Under the pieces are notes generated by a model. The model had not been told where the DNA came from. It saw only the letters and a program-made list of their open reading frames with translations, and searched no databases. 15,372 nucleotides of DNA. Origin: Bacteroidales bacterium UBA5833. GTDB taxonomy: Bacteria > Bacteroidota > Bacteroidia > Bacteroidales > Lentimicrobiaceae. The stretch spans positions 1-15,372 of the forward strand of contig DJGZ01000012.1 in the NCBI GenBank assembly GCA_002433025.1, given 5' to 3'. Shown piece after piece: positions 1 through 6,991 of this stretch. Position 1 is the first letter of the stretch. Each line of letters starts with the position of its first letter. The position numbers and the translations under genes were made by a program.

Positions 1-178
1 GATAATGAGAGATTTCGGATTTTGTAATGATTGTTCTATTCATCGTTGTTTTTGTTAAGACAGGATTAACAGGATTAACAGGATTTTCAGGTTCCAAAGT
101 TTACTGATGCCGGTGAATTTTGTGACCGGGCTTGTTCCGGGAGACGGCGATGGCCGGATAATGAGAGATTTCGGATTT
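1..178. repeat. 22-bp direct repeat, two copies
   Basis: The 22 bases at 1-22 (starting GATAATGAGAG, ending CGGATTT) recur identically at 157-178. The first copy begins at the window edge, so the true repeat could extend further left. The 134 bases between the copies contain no gene. This could be a local duplication or a dispersed intergenic repeat family; the window alone cannot decide. Confidence 0.7.
62..85. repeat. AGGATTAAC micro-tandem repeat
   Basis: The 9-base unit AGGATTAAC occurs twice in tandem at 62-79 and is followed by a partial third unit, AGGATT, at 80-85. From general knowledge, runs of this kind are common as dispersed intergenic repeats in several bacterial groups. There is no coding signal across it. 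Confidence 0.7.
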
Positions 179-295
179 CGGATTGCATAACTCTAATTCA
201 CATTTCTTATCGGGCTTTCCAATGATTAAACAGGGAATAGCATGAGATGTAATTGTCGGGCACTTTTTTAATCTGATAGCGGTTAGCCGGTCTGT

Positions 296-357
296 ATTCA
301 GAAAAACAGGCCTGATATTCTGAATATAATCAGAAAAACAGGCCAGAAAATCTGAAT
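296..357. repeat. Paired 30-bp quasi-palindromes, 3' side of ATPase gene
   Basis: Two copies start at 296 and 328, a 32-bp period. Each has outer arms ATTCAG (AATCAG in the second) and CTGAAT, an A5 tract, and a central palindrome: CAGGCCTG in the first copy, CAGGCCAG in the second. The same unit appears as another pair at 1591-1652, on the other side of the ATPase gene and with the same 32-bp period. The stop codon of the minus-strand ATPase is about 50 bp away. The units could be protein-binding sites, transcript-end hairpins or element ends. Confidence 0.85.
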
Positions 358-406
358 ATATGTTGTAACATACTTTAATTGAACGGTCACATTAATGAAT
401 CTATTA

Positions 407-1549
407 TCATTCAGGGTCTGATCCGGTAAAGGATTCATAGTTTTCTTTGTTTACCAGCAGGGTTTGATGCTGAGGATAGGCCTCGAGAAATGAAGCAGGG
501 AACCTGCTTCTGGTCTCTTTCCATTTGATCTCGTATGCATGCAGAACGCCATCCTGCTCTTCAATGTAATCGATTTCGGCCTGATCATGCGTCCTCCAGA
601 AATAGGTATTCGGGAACGCTGATATGTAATGGTTCCTTTTCATGCGTTCTGAAAGCAGAAAATTCTCCCACAATGCACCTTTGTCCAGGCGGAATTCGAA
701 CGGTGCAAAGTTGCTGATCAGCACATTTCTGATCCCATTATCGATGAAATAGTACTTTTTCCCTTTTTTGATCTCATTGCGCATGTTTCTGTTCAGTGCA
801 GGCAGCTTGTATATTACATGGGTTTTTTCAAGTAAATCAATGTATTTTTCTACGGTATTACTATCAATATTGCCAATGGTATTTGACAATTCATTGTAAC
901 TTACTTCACTGCCGGTTTGAAAAGCCAGTGCCTGAAGGAGTTTTTGCAGCTGAGCGGGTTTTCTGATCCCTTCGAATTTCAGGATATCCTTGTACAGATA
1001 ACTTTGGGCTATTTCAATCAGAATTTCTTTTTCGTACCCGGGATTGTTGATTACTTCCGGATAGGATCCGAAAATAAGCCTGTTTTCAAGACTTCTTCTG
1101 GCTTCGAGAATGTTTGTAAGCTTTACCAGTTCACTGTAACTTATCGGAAACAGGTAGAAGGTCCGCTTTCTCCCGGTAAGGGGTTCCTGCATCTGATTCA
1201 TCAGGTCAAATGCGGATGATCCGGTGGCTATTATCTGCAACCCGGGATTCGTATCATGCAGTAATTTCAGTTTTAGTCCGATTTCAGGAACCTGCTGTGC
1301 CTCATCAATGATCACAAGGCGGGTGTCATTCCCTATCAGGTGGAGCAGTCGTGTACTGGTATCTGCCAGGGAAAGCTCGTTAAAGATATCAGCTTCATCG
1401 GCATTCAGCCAGATTGTTTTTACCTGTAATGATTCCACTACCTTTTTCAATAAGGTGGTTTTTCCAACCTGACGGGCTCCGAGCAGCAGGATTATCTTGC
1501 TTTTAAAGCAGGCATTTTCGATCGTTTTCTGAAGGGTCCGGGTTATCAT
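407..1549 (-). CDS. AAA+ ATPase with DUF4143-type C-terminus
   Basis: This is a 380-residue cytoplasmic protein with no signal peptide or membrane segment. The N-terminal P-loop ATPase domain has Walker A GARQVGKTT (residues 24-32), Walker B VIIDEA (79-84) and a sensor-like IATGSS (107-112). A winged-helix-like middle (about 205-255) leads to the C-terminal DUF4143 region. Near the end, EID (325-327) and EIK (340-342) resemble the acidic and lysine positions of PD-(D/E)XK nuclease folds, to which DUF4143 is related. The length is normal for the family, which is often present in many copies in Bacteroidota and Archaea and has no settled role. The ATG start at 1549 directly precedes a complete domain. 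The gene stands alone, with 149 bp to the upstream gene, and palindromic repeat pairs flank it on both sides. Family assignment is firm; the biological role is not known to me. Confidence 0.92.
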   Translation of the reverse strand: MITRTLQKTIENACFKSKIILLLGARQVGKTTLLKKVVESLQVKTIWLNADEADIFNELSLADTSTRLLHLIGNDTRLVIIDEAQQVPEIGLKLKLLHDTNPGLQIIATGSSAFDLMNQMQEPLTGRKRTFYLFPISYSELVKLTNILEARRSLENRLIFGSYPEVINNPGYEKEILIEIAQSYLYKDILKFEGIRKPAQLQKLLQALAFQTGSEVSYNELSNTIGNIDSNTVEKYIDLLEKTHVIYKLPALNRNMRNEIKKGKKYYFIDNGIRNVLISNFAPFEFRLDKGALWENFLLSERMKRNHYISAFPNTYFWRTHDQAEIDYIEEQDGVLHAYEIKWKETRSRFPASFLEAYPQHQTLLVNKENYESFTGSDPE

Positions 1550-1565
1550 GAGTTCTCTTTATTTG

Positions 1566-1573
1566 CAAAAATA
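1566..1573 (-). promoter_or_regulatory. Candidate -7 promoter element for the ATPase gene
   Basis: Read on the minus strand this is TATTTTTG, matching the Bacteroidota -7 consensus TAnnTTTG. It ends 16 bases before the ATG, so the leader would be very short. No good -33 TTG box sits at the expected distance. The palindrome copy at 1591-1620 overlaps the place where the -33 region would be, so a protein bound there could block transcription. That regulatory role is inference. Confidence 0.4.
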
Positions 1574-1590
1574 CGCAAACATTTCAAAAT

Positions 1591-1652
1591 ATTCAGAAAA
1601 ACAGGCCTGATATTCGGAATATATTCAGAAAAACAGGCCTGAAATTCTGAAA
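1591..1652. repeat. Paired 30-bp quasi-palindromes, promoter side of ATPase gene
   Basis: Copies start at 1591 and 1623, again 32 bp apart. Both have ATTCAG, an A5 tract and a central CAGGCCTG. The right arm reads CGGAAT in the first copy and CTGAAA in the second. They lie 42-103 bp upstream of the ATPase start codon. With the pair at 296-357 there are four related units, two on each side of one gene. The 32-bp period is close to three helical turns, which would place the sites on the same face of the DNA. Confidence 0.85.
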
Positions 1653-1698
1653 AAGTATGCCTGTAAGGAGATAATCACCTCAGGTCCCGGGCTGCAGA

Positions 1699-2931
1699 TC
1701 AGTGAAAAAACAAATACGCTACAAAAATGGCTGCAATTACCCCTGCCAGGTCGGCCAGGAGGCCGGCGGTGATGGCGTAACGGGTCTTTTTAATACCTAC
1801 TGATCCGAAATAAACGGCAATGATATAAAAGGTAGTATCGGCGGCGCCCTGGAAAATGCAGGATAATCTTCCGGCAAACGAATCAGCGCCATATTGTTTC
1901 ATGGTGTCAACCATCATGCCTCTTGCGCCTGAGCCGCTGAGCGGTTTCATAAAGGCGGTGGGCAGGGCATCCACAAAGTCGGTGTTCATACCCAGGGCGG
2001 CAAAACCCTGTCCGATTCCCTGAACCAGAAAATCCATCGCGCCGCAGGCCCTGAACACGCCTACGGCAACCAGAATGGCGACCAGGTAAGGGATAATCCG
2101 GATGCTGATGCTGAAACCTTCTTTTGCCCCTTCGATAAACGACTCATAAACGTTGATCCGTTTGATCAGCCCCAGGGTTATAAACGAAAATATTATCCCG
2201 AAAAGGATAAGATTTCCGGCAACGGAGGAAATTACGGTTACCTGTTCCTGGGAGATGGTGCTGAAGTACCATATAATGGACGCGATCAGCAGTGTAAATC
2301 CTCCCAGGTAAGCGAGGATCACCCTGTTGAACAGGTTGATTTTCTGAAAGGCTGAAACTGCGATGATTCCGGTGATGGTGGAGCAGAACGTTGCCAGCAG
2401 GATAGGAATAAACACATCGGAGGGGTCGGCGGCGCCCAGCTGCGCCCGGTACACCATGATGCTCACGGGGATCAGGGTAAGCCCTGACGCATTCAGTACC
2501 AGGAACATGATCATGGCATTGCTTGCCGTATCCTTGTCTTTATTAAGTTCCTGGAGCTGGGTCATCGCCTTGAGCCCCAGGGGAGTTGCGGCATTGTCGA
2601 GCCCCAGCAGGTTGGCTGCGATATTCATCATAATGGATCCGCTGGCCGGGTGGCCTTTGGGGATTTCGGGGAACAGCCGGCTGAAGAGCGGCCCGACGGC
2701 TTTCGACATCAGATTGACAATACCTCCGGATTCACCTACCTTCATCAGTCCCATCCACAAGGTCATCACCCCTGTCAGCCCCAGCGAAATCTCAAATCCG
2801 GTTTTGGCCATTTCGAAGGTACTGTTCATCATTTCGGGAAAAATTGACACATCTCCCATGAAAATCAGCCGGAACAGCCCTACGATAAAAGCGATGATAA
2901 AAAATGCTACCCAGATGTAATTCAGAACCAT
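1699..2931 (-). CDS. SpmA-SpmB fusion, nucleoside-recognition (Gate) membrane protein
   Basis: This is a 410-residue integral membrane protein with many hydrophobic segments along its length. The N-terminal half matches spore maturation protein A, with the conserved stretch GSIMMNIAANLLGLDNAATP around residues 98-117 followed by LNASGLTLIPVS. The C-terminal half matches spore maturation protein B, with IIPYLVAILVAVGVFR, PLSGSG, GRLSCIFQGAADTTFYI and VYFGSVGIKKTRYA. Firmicutes usually encode SpmA and SpmB separately. In Bacteroidota, which do not sporulate, the fused form is usual, so the role must be other than spore-cortex dehydration; transport is plausible but unproven. It starts at ATG 2931, diverges from the nuclease gene at 3111, and has a TACATTTG promoter element upstream. 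Confidence 0.9.
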   Translation of the reverse strand: MVLNYIWVAFFIIAFIVGLFRLIFMGDVSIFPEMMNSTFEMAKTGFEISLGLTGVMTLWMGLMKVGESGGIVNLMSKAVGPLFSRLFPEIPKGHPASGSIMMNIAANLLGLDNAATPLGLKAMTQLQELNKDKDTASNAMIMFLVLNASGLTLIPVSIMVYRAQLGAADPSDVFIPILLATFCSTITGIIAVSAFQKINLFNRVILAYLGGFTLLIASIIWYFSTISQEQVTVISSVAGNLILFGIIFSFITLGLIKRINVYESFIEGAKEGFSISIRIIPYLVAILVAVGVFRACGAMDFLVQGIGQGFAALGMNTDFVDALPTAFMKPLSGSGARGMMVDTMKQYGADSFAGRLSCIFQGAADTTFYIIAVYFGSVGIKKTRYAITAGLLADLAGVIAAIFVAYLFFH

Positions 2932-2957
2932 ATATAGCCGGTAAGAAGTTCGGACCT

Positions 2958-2965
2958 CAAATGTA
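2958..2965 (-). promoter_or_regulatory. Candidate -7 promoter element for the SpmA-SpmB gene
   Basis: On the minus strand this reads TACATTTG (TAnnTTTG consensus), 26 bases upstream of the ATG. A clear -33 box is not seen. The element facing the opposite way at 3057-3064 has the identical 8-base sequence. Confidence 0.4.
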
Positions 2966-3056
2966 TTAATTTAATGTCAGATTCTTGCGGTCATTTTATT
3001 TCTCCCTGATTGCAATGGTTCTCTTCATGATTAAGTCTGAAGTGCCGGATAATAGC

Positions 3057-3064
3057 TACATTTG
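3057..3064 (+). promoter_or_regulatory. Candidate -7 promoter element for the beta-CASP nuclease gene
   Basis: TACATTTG matches TAnnTTTG and lies 46 bases upstream of the ATG at 3111. A weak TCTG at 3036-3039 is spaced 17 bases upstream. The predicted leader is about 40 bases. Confidence 0.4.
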
Positions 3065-3110
3065 AAATCCGAAAAGCCAAACTGATTTTTTCATCTCATA
3101 ACACTCAATT

Positions 3111-4511
3111 ATGAAACTGCAATTTTTAGGCGCTGCCAGGGAGGTAACCGGAAGCCGGCACCTGATTACCACCGAAGCCGGGAAAAAGGTACTGCTTGAC
3201 TGCGGGGTTTATCAGGGTAAAGGGCTTGAAACCGATACCATGAACCGCGATCTTGGTGTGGATCCCACGGAAGTTGACCACATCATTCTGTCGCATGCCC
3301 ACATCGATCATTCGGGATTGATCCCGTATATGTACCGTCACGGTTTCAGGGGGTCGGTAGTGTGTACCAATGCCACCCGCGATTTATGTTCTGTTATGCT
3401 TCCCGACAGCGGGCACATACAGGAGAATGATAACTACCATTTCAACAAGAAGAGGGCCCGTCAGGGACTGAAGCCTGTTGAACCGCTGTATACCCTTGAG
3501 GACGCCCGCAAATGTATGGAGTTGTTTATCGGGGTTCCTTACAACCGTAAGTTCAACATCGACAACAACATCAGGGTGAAATTCACCAATACCGGCCATA
3601 TGCTGGGCAGCGGGGTTATCAGCATCGAAATACATGACAAGGGCGATTTTGTGCGGATAGCTTACACCGGCGACATCGGCAGGCCTGAAAACCGCATCCT
3701 GCGACCGCCCGATGCTTTTCCGCAGTGTGATTACCTTATTACGGAAGCTACCTATGGCGACCGCTTGCATCCGGCCAGGCAGGATGCTGAAGCTGAACTT
3801 CTGCGGGTGGTTACTGAAACCTGTGCCGACAAAAAGGGCAAACTGATCATCCCCTCATTTGCCATCGGCCGTACCCAGGAGCTTGTTTATACCCTGAATA
3901 ACTATTTCAACGAGGGAAAGCTGCCAAGGGTGAAGATTTATGTGGATAGTCCGCTTGCGGTCAATGCCACCGATATCTTCCGCCTGCACACCGACACCCT
4001 GAACCGTGAGGTGCAGGAGGTGATGGAGAATGATCCCGATCCTTTCGGTTTCAGTTCGTTGTATTACATTAAAAGTGCGGATGACTCCAAAAAGCTGAAT
4101 ACCCTGAATGAACCCTGTGTGATCATTTCTGCATCGGGCATGATGGAAGCCGGACGGATCAAGCACCACCTTGCCAATAACCTCAGCAATCCGAAGAACA
4201 CCGTGCTGGCCGTCGGTTATTGTAGTCCGTCAACCCTTGGGGCAAGGATATTGAGGGGAGATCCTGAAGTATCGATTTTCGGTGTGATTCACAAGGTGAG
4301 GGCGAAGATTGAGCGGATAGAAGCGTTCAGCGGTCATGGTGATTACAGGGAAATGATCAGCTATCTGGGATGCCAGTCGAAGGATAAGATCAAAAAGACA
4401 TTTCTGGTTCATGGCGATGCGGAAGCAACTGCTGCCTACCGGTCGCACCTGCACGAAGCGGGGTTCGATAAAGTTGAGATTCCTGTGCTGAAGCAGGTTT
4501 ACAATTTATAG
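3111..4511 (+). CDS. Beta-CASP metallo-beta-lactamase RNA-processing nuclease
   Basis: This 466-residue cytoplasmic protein belongs to the metallo-beta-lactamase / beta-CASP family related to CPSF73 and bacterial YsgD/TTHA0252-type ribonucleases. Visible metal ligands are HAHIDH (62-67), the histidine of TGHMLGSG (163) and the aspartate of TGDIG (188). The beta-CASP motifs are E212 in ITEATYG, H409 in SGHGD and H434 in LVHGD. The region between about 215 and 390 is the beta-CASP insertion, and the C-terminal RMMBL part ends the protein. All catalytic positions are present, so it should be an active zinc-dependent ribonuclease; the RNA target is unknown. The length is typical. The ATG start directly precedes the first beta strand (MKLQFLGAAREVTGS). 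It is monocistronic and ends at a strong hairpin. Confidence 0.93.
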   Translation: MKLQFLGAAREVTGSRHLITTEAGKKVLLDCGVYQGKGLETDTMNRDLGVDPTEVDHIILSHAHIDHSGLIPYMYRHGFRGSVVCTNATRDLCSVMLPDSGHIQENDNYHFNKKRARQGLKPVEPLYTLEDARKCMELFIGVPYNRKFNIDNNIRVKFTNTGHMLGSGVISIEIHDKGDFVRIAYTGDIGRPENRILRPPDAFPQCDYLITEATYGDRLHPARQDAEAELLRVVTETCADKKGKLIIPSFAIGRTQELVYTLNNYFNEGKLPRVKIYVDSPLAVNATDIFRLHTDTLNREVQEVMENDPDPFGFSSLYYIKSADDSKKLNTLNEPCVIISASGMMEAGRIKHHLANNLSNPKNTVLAVGYCSPSTLGARILRGDPEVSIFGVIHKVRAKIERIEAFSGHGDYREMISYLGCQSKDKIKKTFLVHGDAEATAAYRSHLHEAGFDKVEIPVLKQVYNL

Positions 4512-4540
4512 GATTCAGGTTTCAGGGTTTAAAGCAACGA

Positions 4541-4570
4541 AAAAGGCGGTTCCTTACAGAGCCGCCTTTT
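4541..4570. terminator. Bidirectional intrinsic terminator
   Basis: The stem AAAAGGCGG (4541-4549) pairs perfectly with CCGCCTTTT (4562-4570) around a 12-base loop. The A-tract on one side and T-tract on the other make it work in both directions. It lies between the nuclease stop (4511) and the convergent exbD stop (4592), so it can end both transcripts. Confidence 0.85.
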
Positions 4571-4591
4571 ATGATTCATTAACTATGAAAA

Positions 4592-5065
4592 CTAATCTTG
4601 TGTTTTAGCCGCTTTTTTGCGGGTTGAGTAGTTGATTTTAAAAGCACCGACTTTACGAAGTTCCTGTTTTACATCAGTTACAACGCCCATCTTTACCTCT
4701 TTATCAACTTTAAGTGAAGTTGTCAGCAGCGGACGGTCGGCTTCATTACGGGCTTCCCTTTCCATGTAGATAAACTCCGCAATATCAGCAACTGTGCGAA
4801 AGCTGTCGTTCAGCTGAATACGCGATTCCGTTCCATAGAGTCTCGACTGGGTAGGAGGCCCGATATAAATAAAGCTTACCAGCGCTTTCTTTTCCAGTTT
4901 CTGAACTTCGGTGGCCTCCGGCATTTTATTCCGCACCTTCAGGGTAACTTCACGCATGGTGGTGGTCACCATAAAGAAGAAGAGCAGCATAAAAATGATG
5001 TCGGGCATCGAAGCAGTGCTGATTGCAGGCAAATCGCCTGACTTTTCTTTTTTAAACCGTGCCAT
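4592..5065 (-). CDS. exbD: ExbD/TolR-family proton-channel subunit (second copy)
   Basis: This 157-residue inner-membrane protein has one N-terminal transmembrane helix (about 21-38, IIFMLLFFFMVTTTM). The helix carries the conserved proton-carrying aspartate D22 (SMPDIIF). A periplasmic domain follows. The family works with ExbB/TolQ to couple proton flow to TonB- or Tol-type envelope work. It is the last gene of the operon, and its ATG follows the stop of the other exbD by a single base, so translation is probably coupled. The periplasmic part differs clearly from the first ExbD, so the two are paralogues rather than a recent duplication. The C-terminus is lysine-rich. Confidence 0.92.
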   Translation of the reverse strand: MARFKKEKSGDLPAISTASMPDIIFMLLFFFMVTTTMREVTLKVRNKMPEATEVQKLEKKALVSFIYIGPPTQSRLYGTESRIQLNDSFRTVADIAEFIYMEREARNEADRPLLTTSLKVDKEVKMGVVTDVKQELRKVGAFKINYSTRKKAAKTQD

Positions 5066-5066
5066 G

Positions 5067-5639
5067 TTACTTTCTCCCTCCTATATCTTCAGGTTCAGCT
5101 TCAGAGATTGACATCGGGATGGCTTTCTGAACGGCATCGGTGTACTCCTGATTCAATTCAGAAAATTTAACCCCGAATTTCTGCCGTGAGAGTTCATCCC
5201 TGAGCTCATTAACAGCAGCGGTCAACTCGTTTTGCACCTGAATGTACATGTCATACGAGGTTCCCCTGTCATTTTTGAGTGAGATAATACCTCTTGAAAC
5301 CGGGTATTCACCCAGGAAAGGGATGTTCTCAAATTTTTTCTCAGGCAGGTCTTCACGGTTATTGGGATTTGCCAGGAACTCTTTTGCTTCAGTGCGCAGG
5401 GTGCTGATGTCGCCCCATCTGCCTTCTACAAACAGACGGTCGCTTTTATTGACCAGCACATTAAACACATTGCGCTCCTTAACATCAGGAGTTTCGGCCG
5501 TAGGGTCGGGAGGAGGAGGCAATCTCCTGACGATACCTGAGTCTACATCCATGGTAGTAGTAACCAGGAAGAAGATCAGCAACAGGAAGGAGATATCCGC
5601 CATTGACCCCGCATTGATTTCGGGAACTTTTCTTGCCAT
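5067..5639 (-). CDS. exbD: ExbD/TolR-family proton-channel subunit (first copy, long periplasmic domain)
   Basis: This 190-residue protein has a single transmembrane helix at about 14-31 with the conserved aspartate D15 (SMADISFLLLIFF). A long periplasmic domain follows, starting with a proline-rich run (RRLPPPPDP) that could act as a stiff linker. At 190 residues it is longer than a typical ExbD of about 140. It sits 27 bp after the small membrane-protein gene and 1 bp before the second exbD. It should form a heteromeric channel with the ExbB encoded upstream. Two dissimilar ExbD proteins in one operon are usual in Bacteroidota. Confidence 0.92.
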   Translation of the reverse strand: MARKVPEINAGSMADISFLLLIFFLVTTTMDVDSGIVRRLPPPPDPTAETPDVKERNVFNVLVNKSDRLFVEGRWGDISTLRTEAKEFLANPNNREDLPEKKFENIPFLGEYPVSRGIISLKNDRGTSYDMYIQVQNELTAAVNELRDELSRQKFGVKFSELNQEYTDAVQKAIPMSISEAEPEDIGGRK

Positions 5640-5666
5640 AATTAATCCTTTCTTAAAGGAGCATAA

Positions 5667-5999
5667 TTATTTAAACCACTTTGCCACTTCGGCATAGAGG
5701 ATACTGATGATTACACCTGCAAAAACAATGTAAGTCGCCAGTAAACCGCCTCCGATTGCTTTAGATGCAGTTGCCGAGATCTCATGCTTTTCGTAGAATG
5801 CGCCGGTTTCGGCCGGTGATAAAGCAAAAGCCAGCAACAACACGCCAACCAGCACTAAAAATCCGATCAATCCGCCCTTTGCCTTCTTTAAGTTACCGAA
5901 GGTCTGGATCAGGGGGAACACGATTGCTGAAACTGCAGCAACAAAGATCAGGATGTAAGCGAGGTAGAGGCCTATGTTAATTAAAGGACTGTCTTGCAT
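5667..5999 (-). CDS. Small three-helix membrane protein of the ExbB-ExbD operon
   Basis: This 110-residue, strongly hydrophobic protein has three likely transmembrane helices (about 7-31, 43-61 and 83-105) and short loops. I recognise no enzymatic motif. It lies between exbB (5 bp gap) and the first exbD (27 bp gap), so it is almost certainly co-expressed with the proton-channel genes. Its position suggests an accessory, assembly or regulatory subunit. That is inference from context; family membership beyond conserved hypothetical is not visible. The ATG at 5999 fits the tight operon spacing. Confidence 0.82.
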   Translation of the reverse strand: MQDSPLINIGLYLAYILIFVAAVSAIVFPLIQTFGNLKKAKGGLIGFLVLVGVLLLAFALSPAETGAFYEKHEISATASKAIGGGLLATYIVFAGVIISILYAEVAKWFK

Positions 6000-6004
6000 G
6001 GGTT

Positions 6005-6817
6005 TTACTTTTTAACGTTTTTGTGTTTTACCAGGATATCCATGAATGAGATGGTGGCATCTTCCATGGAGTTTACAATACCGTCGATCTTGGAGATCAG
6101 GTAGTTGTAGAAGATCTGGAGAATAATGGCCACGATAAGACCGAATACGGTTGTTAAAAGGGCCACTTTCATACCACCGGCAACAACGGTAGGAGAAATA
6201 TCGCCGGCAGCCTCGATGGCGTCAAATGCCTGAACCATACCGACAACTGTTCCGAGGAACCCGAGCATGGGGGCGAGGGCGATGAACAAACCAATCCAGG
6301 AAAGGTTGTTTTCGAGGCGTCCCATCAATACACCACCATAGGAAACAATTGATTTTTCAACCATTTCAAGACCTTCGTCGTGGCGGTCGAGACCCTGGAA
6401 GAATATGCTGGCAACAGGGCCGCGGGTATTTTTGCAGATTTCTTTGGCAGCACCTACACCTTCCATTTCCAGCGCTGTTTCAACCTTGTTCAGCAATTTC
6501 TGGGTGTTGGTGGTTGAAAGGTTAAGATAAATGATGCGCTCAATTGCAAGGCCAAGGCCGAGGATAAGCACAAGCAGAACAGGGAACATCCATCCGGGTG
6601 AACCTTCGATAAATTTTGCTTTCAGCACCTGGTGGAATGATTTAGGCGCCTCATCTTCAGCTACCAGGGTTTCCTGGGGGGCTGCAGCTTCTTCCTGTAC
6701 TGTAGTGTCAGCAGTCTGTTCGGTCTGCGCAGCAGCCTCATCCTGTGCCATAACAAAGCTGGTTACTCCAAAAGTGAGCATTCCTGCTACCGTCAAAAAC
6801 GCAATTAATTTTTTCAT
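6005..6817 (-). CDS. exbB: MotA/TolQ/ExbB proton-channel family protein
   Basis: This 270-residue inner-membrane protein is the multi-helix partner of ExbD. Residues 1-24 look like a signal peptide (MKKLIAFLTVAGMLTFGVTS, then VMAQ). An acidic, Ala/Gln/Thr-rich linker follows (about 25-60). The first channel helix is at about 75-92 (WMFPVLLVLILGLGLAIER). The two conserved pore helices lie at about 175-195 (PMLGFLGTVVGMVQAF) and 213-238 (KVALLTTVFGLIVAIILQIF). E. coli ExbB lacks a cleavable signal of this kind, but many Bacteroidota and TolQ-like relatives have one. It is first in a four-gene operon. The start carries the same ATTAACTATGAAAAA context as the M64 peptidase gene. Confidence 0.92.
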   Translation of the reverse strand: MKKLIAFLTVAGMLTFGVTSFVMAQDEAAAQTEQTADTTVQEEAAAPQETLVAEDEAPKSFHQVLKAKFIEGSPGWMFPVLLVLILGLGLAIERIIYLNLSTTNTQKLLNKVETALEMEGVGAAKEICKNTRGPVASIFFQGLDRHDEGLEMVEKSIVSYGGVLMGRLENNLSWIGLFIALAPMLGFLGTVVGMVQAFDAIEAAGDISPTVVAGGMKVALLTTVFGLIVAIILQIFYNYLISKIDGIVNSMEDATISFMDILVKHKNVKK

Positions 6818-6900
6818 AGTTAATGGTTATTGATTTTTGTTTTAAAAGGAACTTGTTTTTGTTTCAGTTTATTGTGTGAATTATCAGTTTTTCAATTTAT

Positions 6901-6991
6901 TGGCGGAGAGAATGGGATTCGAACCCATGATACGCTTTTGGCGTATACACACTTTCCAGGCGTGCGCCTTCGACCACTCGGCCATCTCTCC
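6901..6991 (-). tRNA. tRNA-Ser(GGA)
   Basis: On the minus strand the acceptor strand GGAGAGA (6991-6985) pairs perfectly with TCTCTCC (6911-6905). The anticodon arm CACGC / GTGTG holds loop CTGGAAA, giving anticodon GGA (plus-strand TCC at 6955-6957). The long variable arm TACGC-CAAAA-GCGTA is the class II hallmark of serine tRNAs. The T arm contains GGTTCGAATCC. The discriminator G and the CCA tail are encoded (6904-6901). It lies 83 bp upstream of exbB on the same strand with no clear terminator between, so read-through into that operon is possible. A near-consensus TATTTTAG lies upstream of it. Confidence 0.97.

Larger units (their letters stand above)
1..406. other. Gene-free left edge, rich in short repeats
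   Basis: I see no credible coding sequence in this stretch. It contains a 22-bp direct repeat, a GGATTAAC micro-tandem and two copies of a palindromic 32-bp unit, each listed separately. The rest is A/T-rich with no recognisable RNA. The stretch lies downstream of the minus-strand ATPase gene, so its right part is that gene's 3' flank. Confidence 0.6.

Noticed and set aside
296..357. CRISPR-like array at the repeated 32-bp units
   Set aside because: The units abut with no unique spacers, there are only two per site, and no cas gene is nearby.
2363..2920. 185-codon open frame on the plus strand
   Set aside because: It is antisense to the conserved SpmA half of the SpmA-SpmB fusion and shows no family resemblance.
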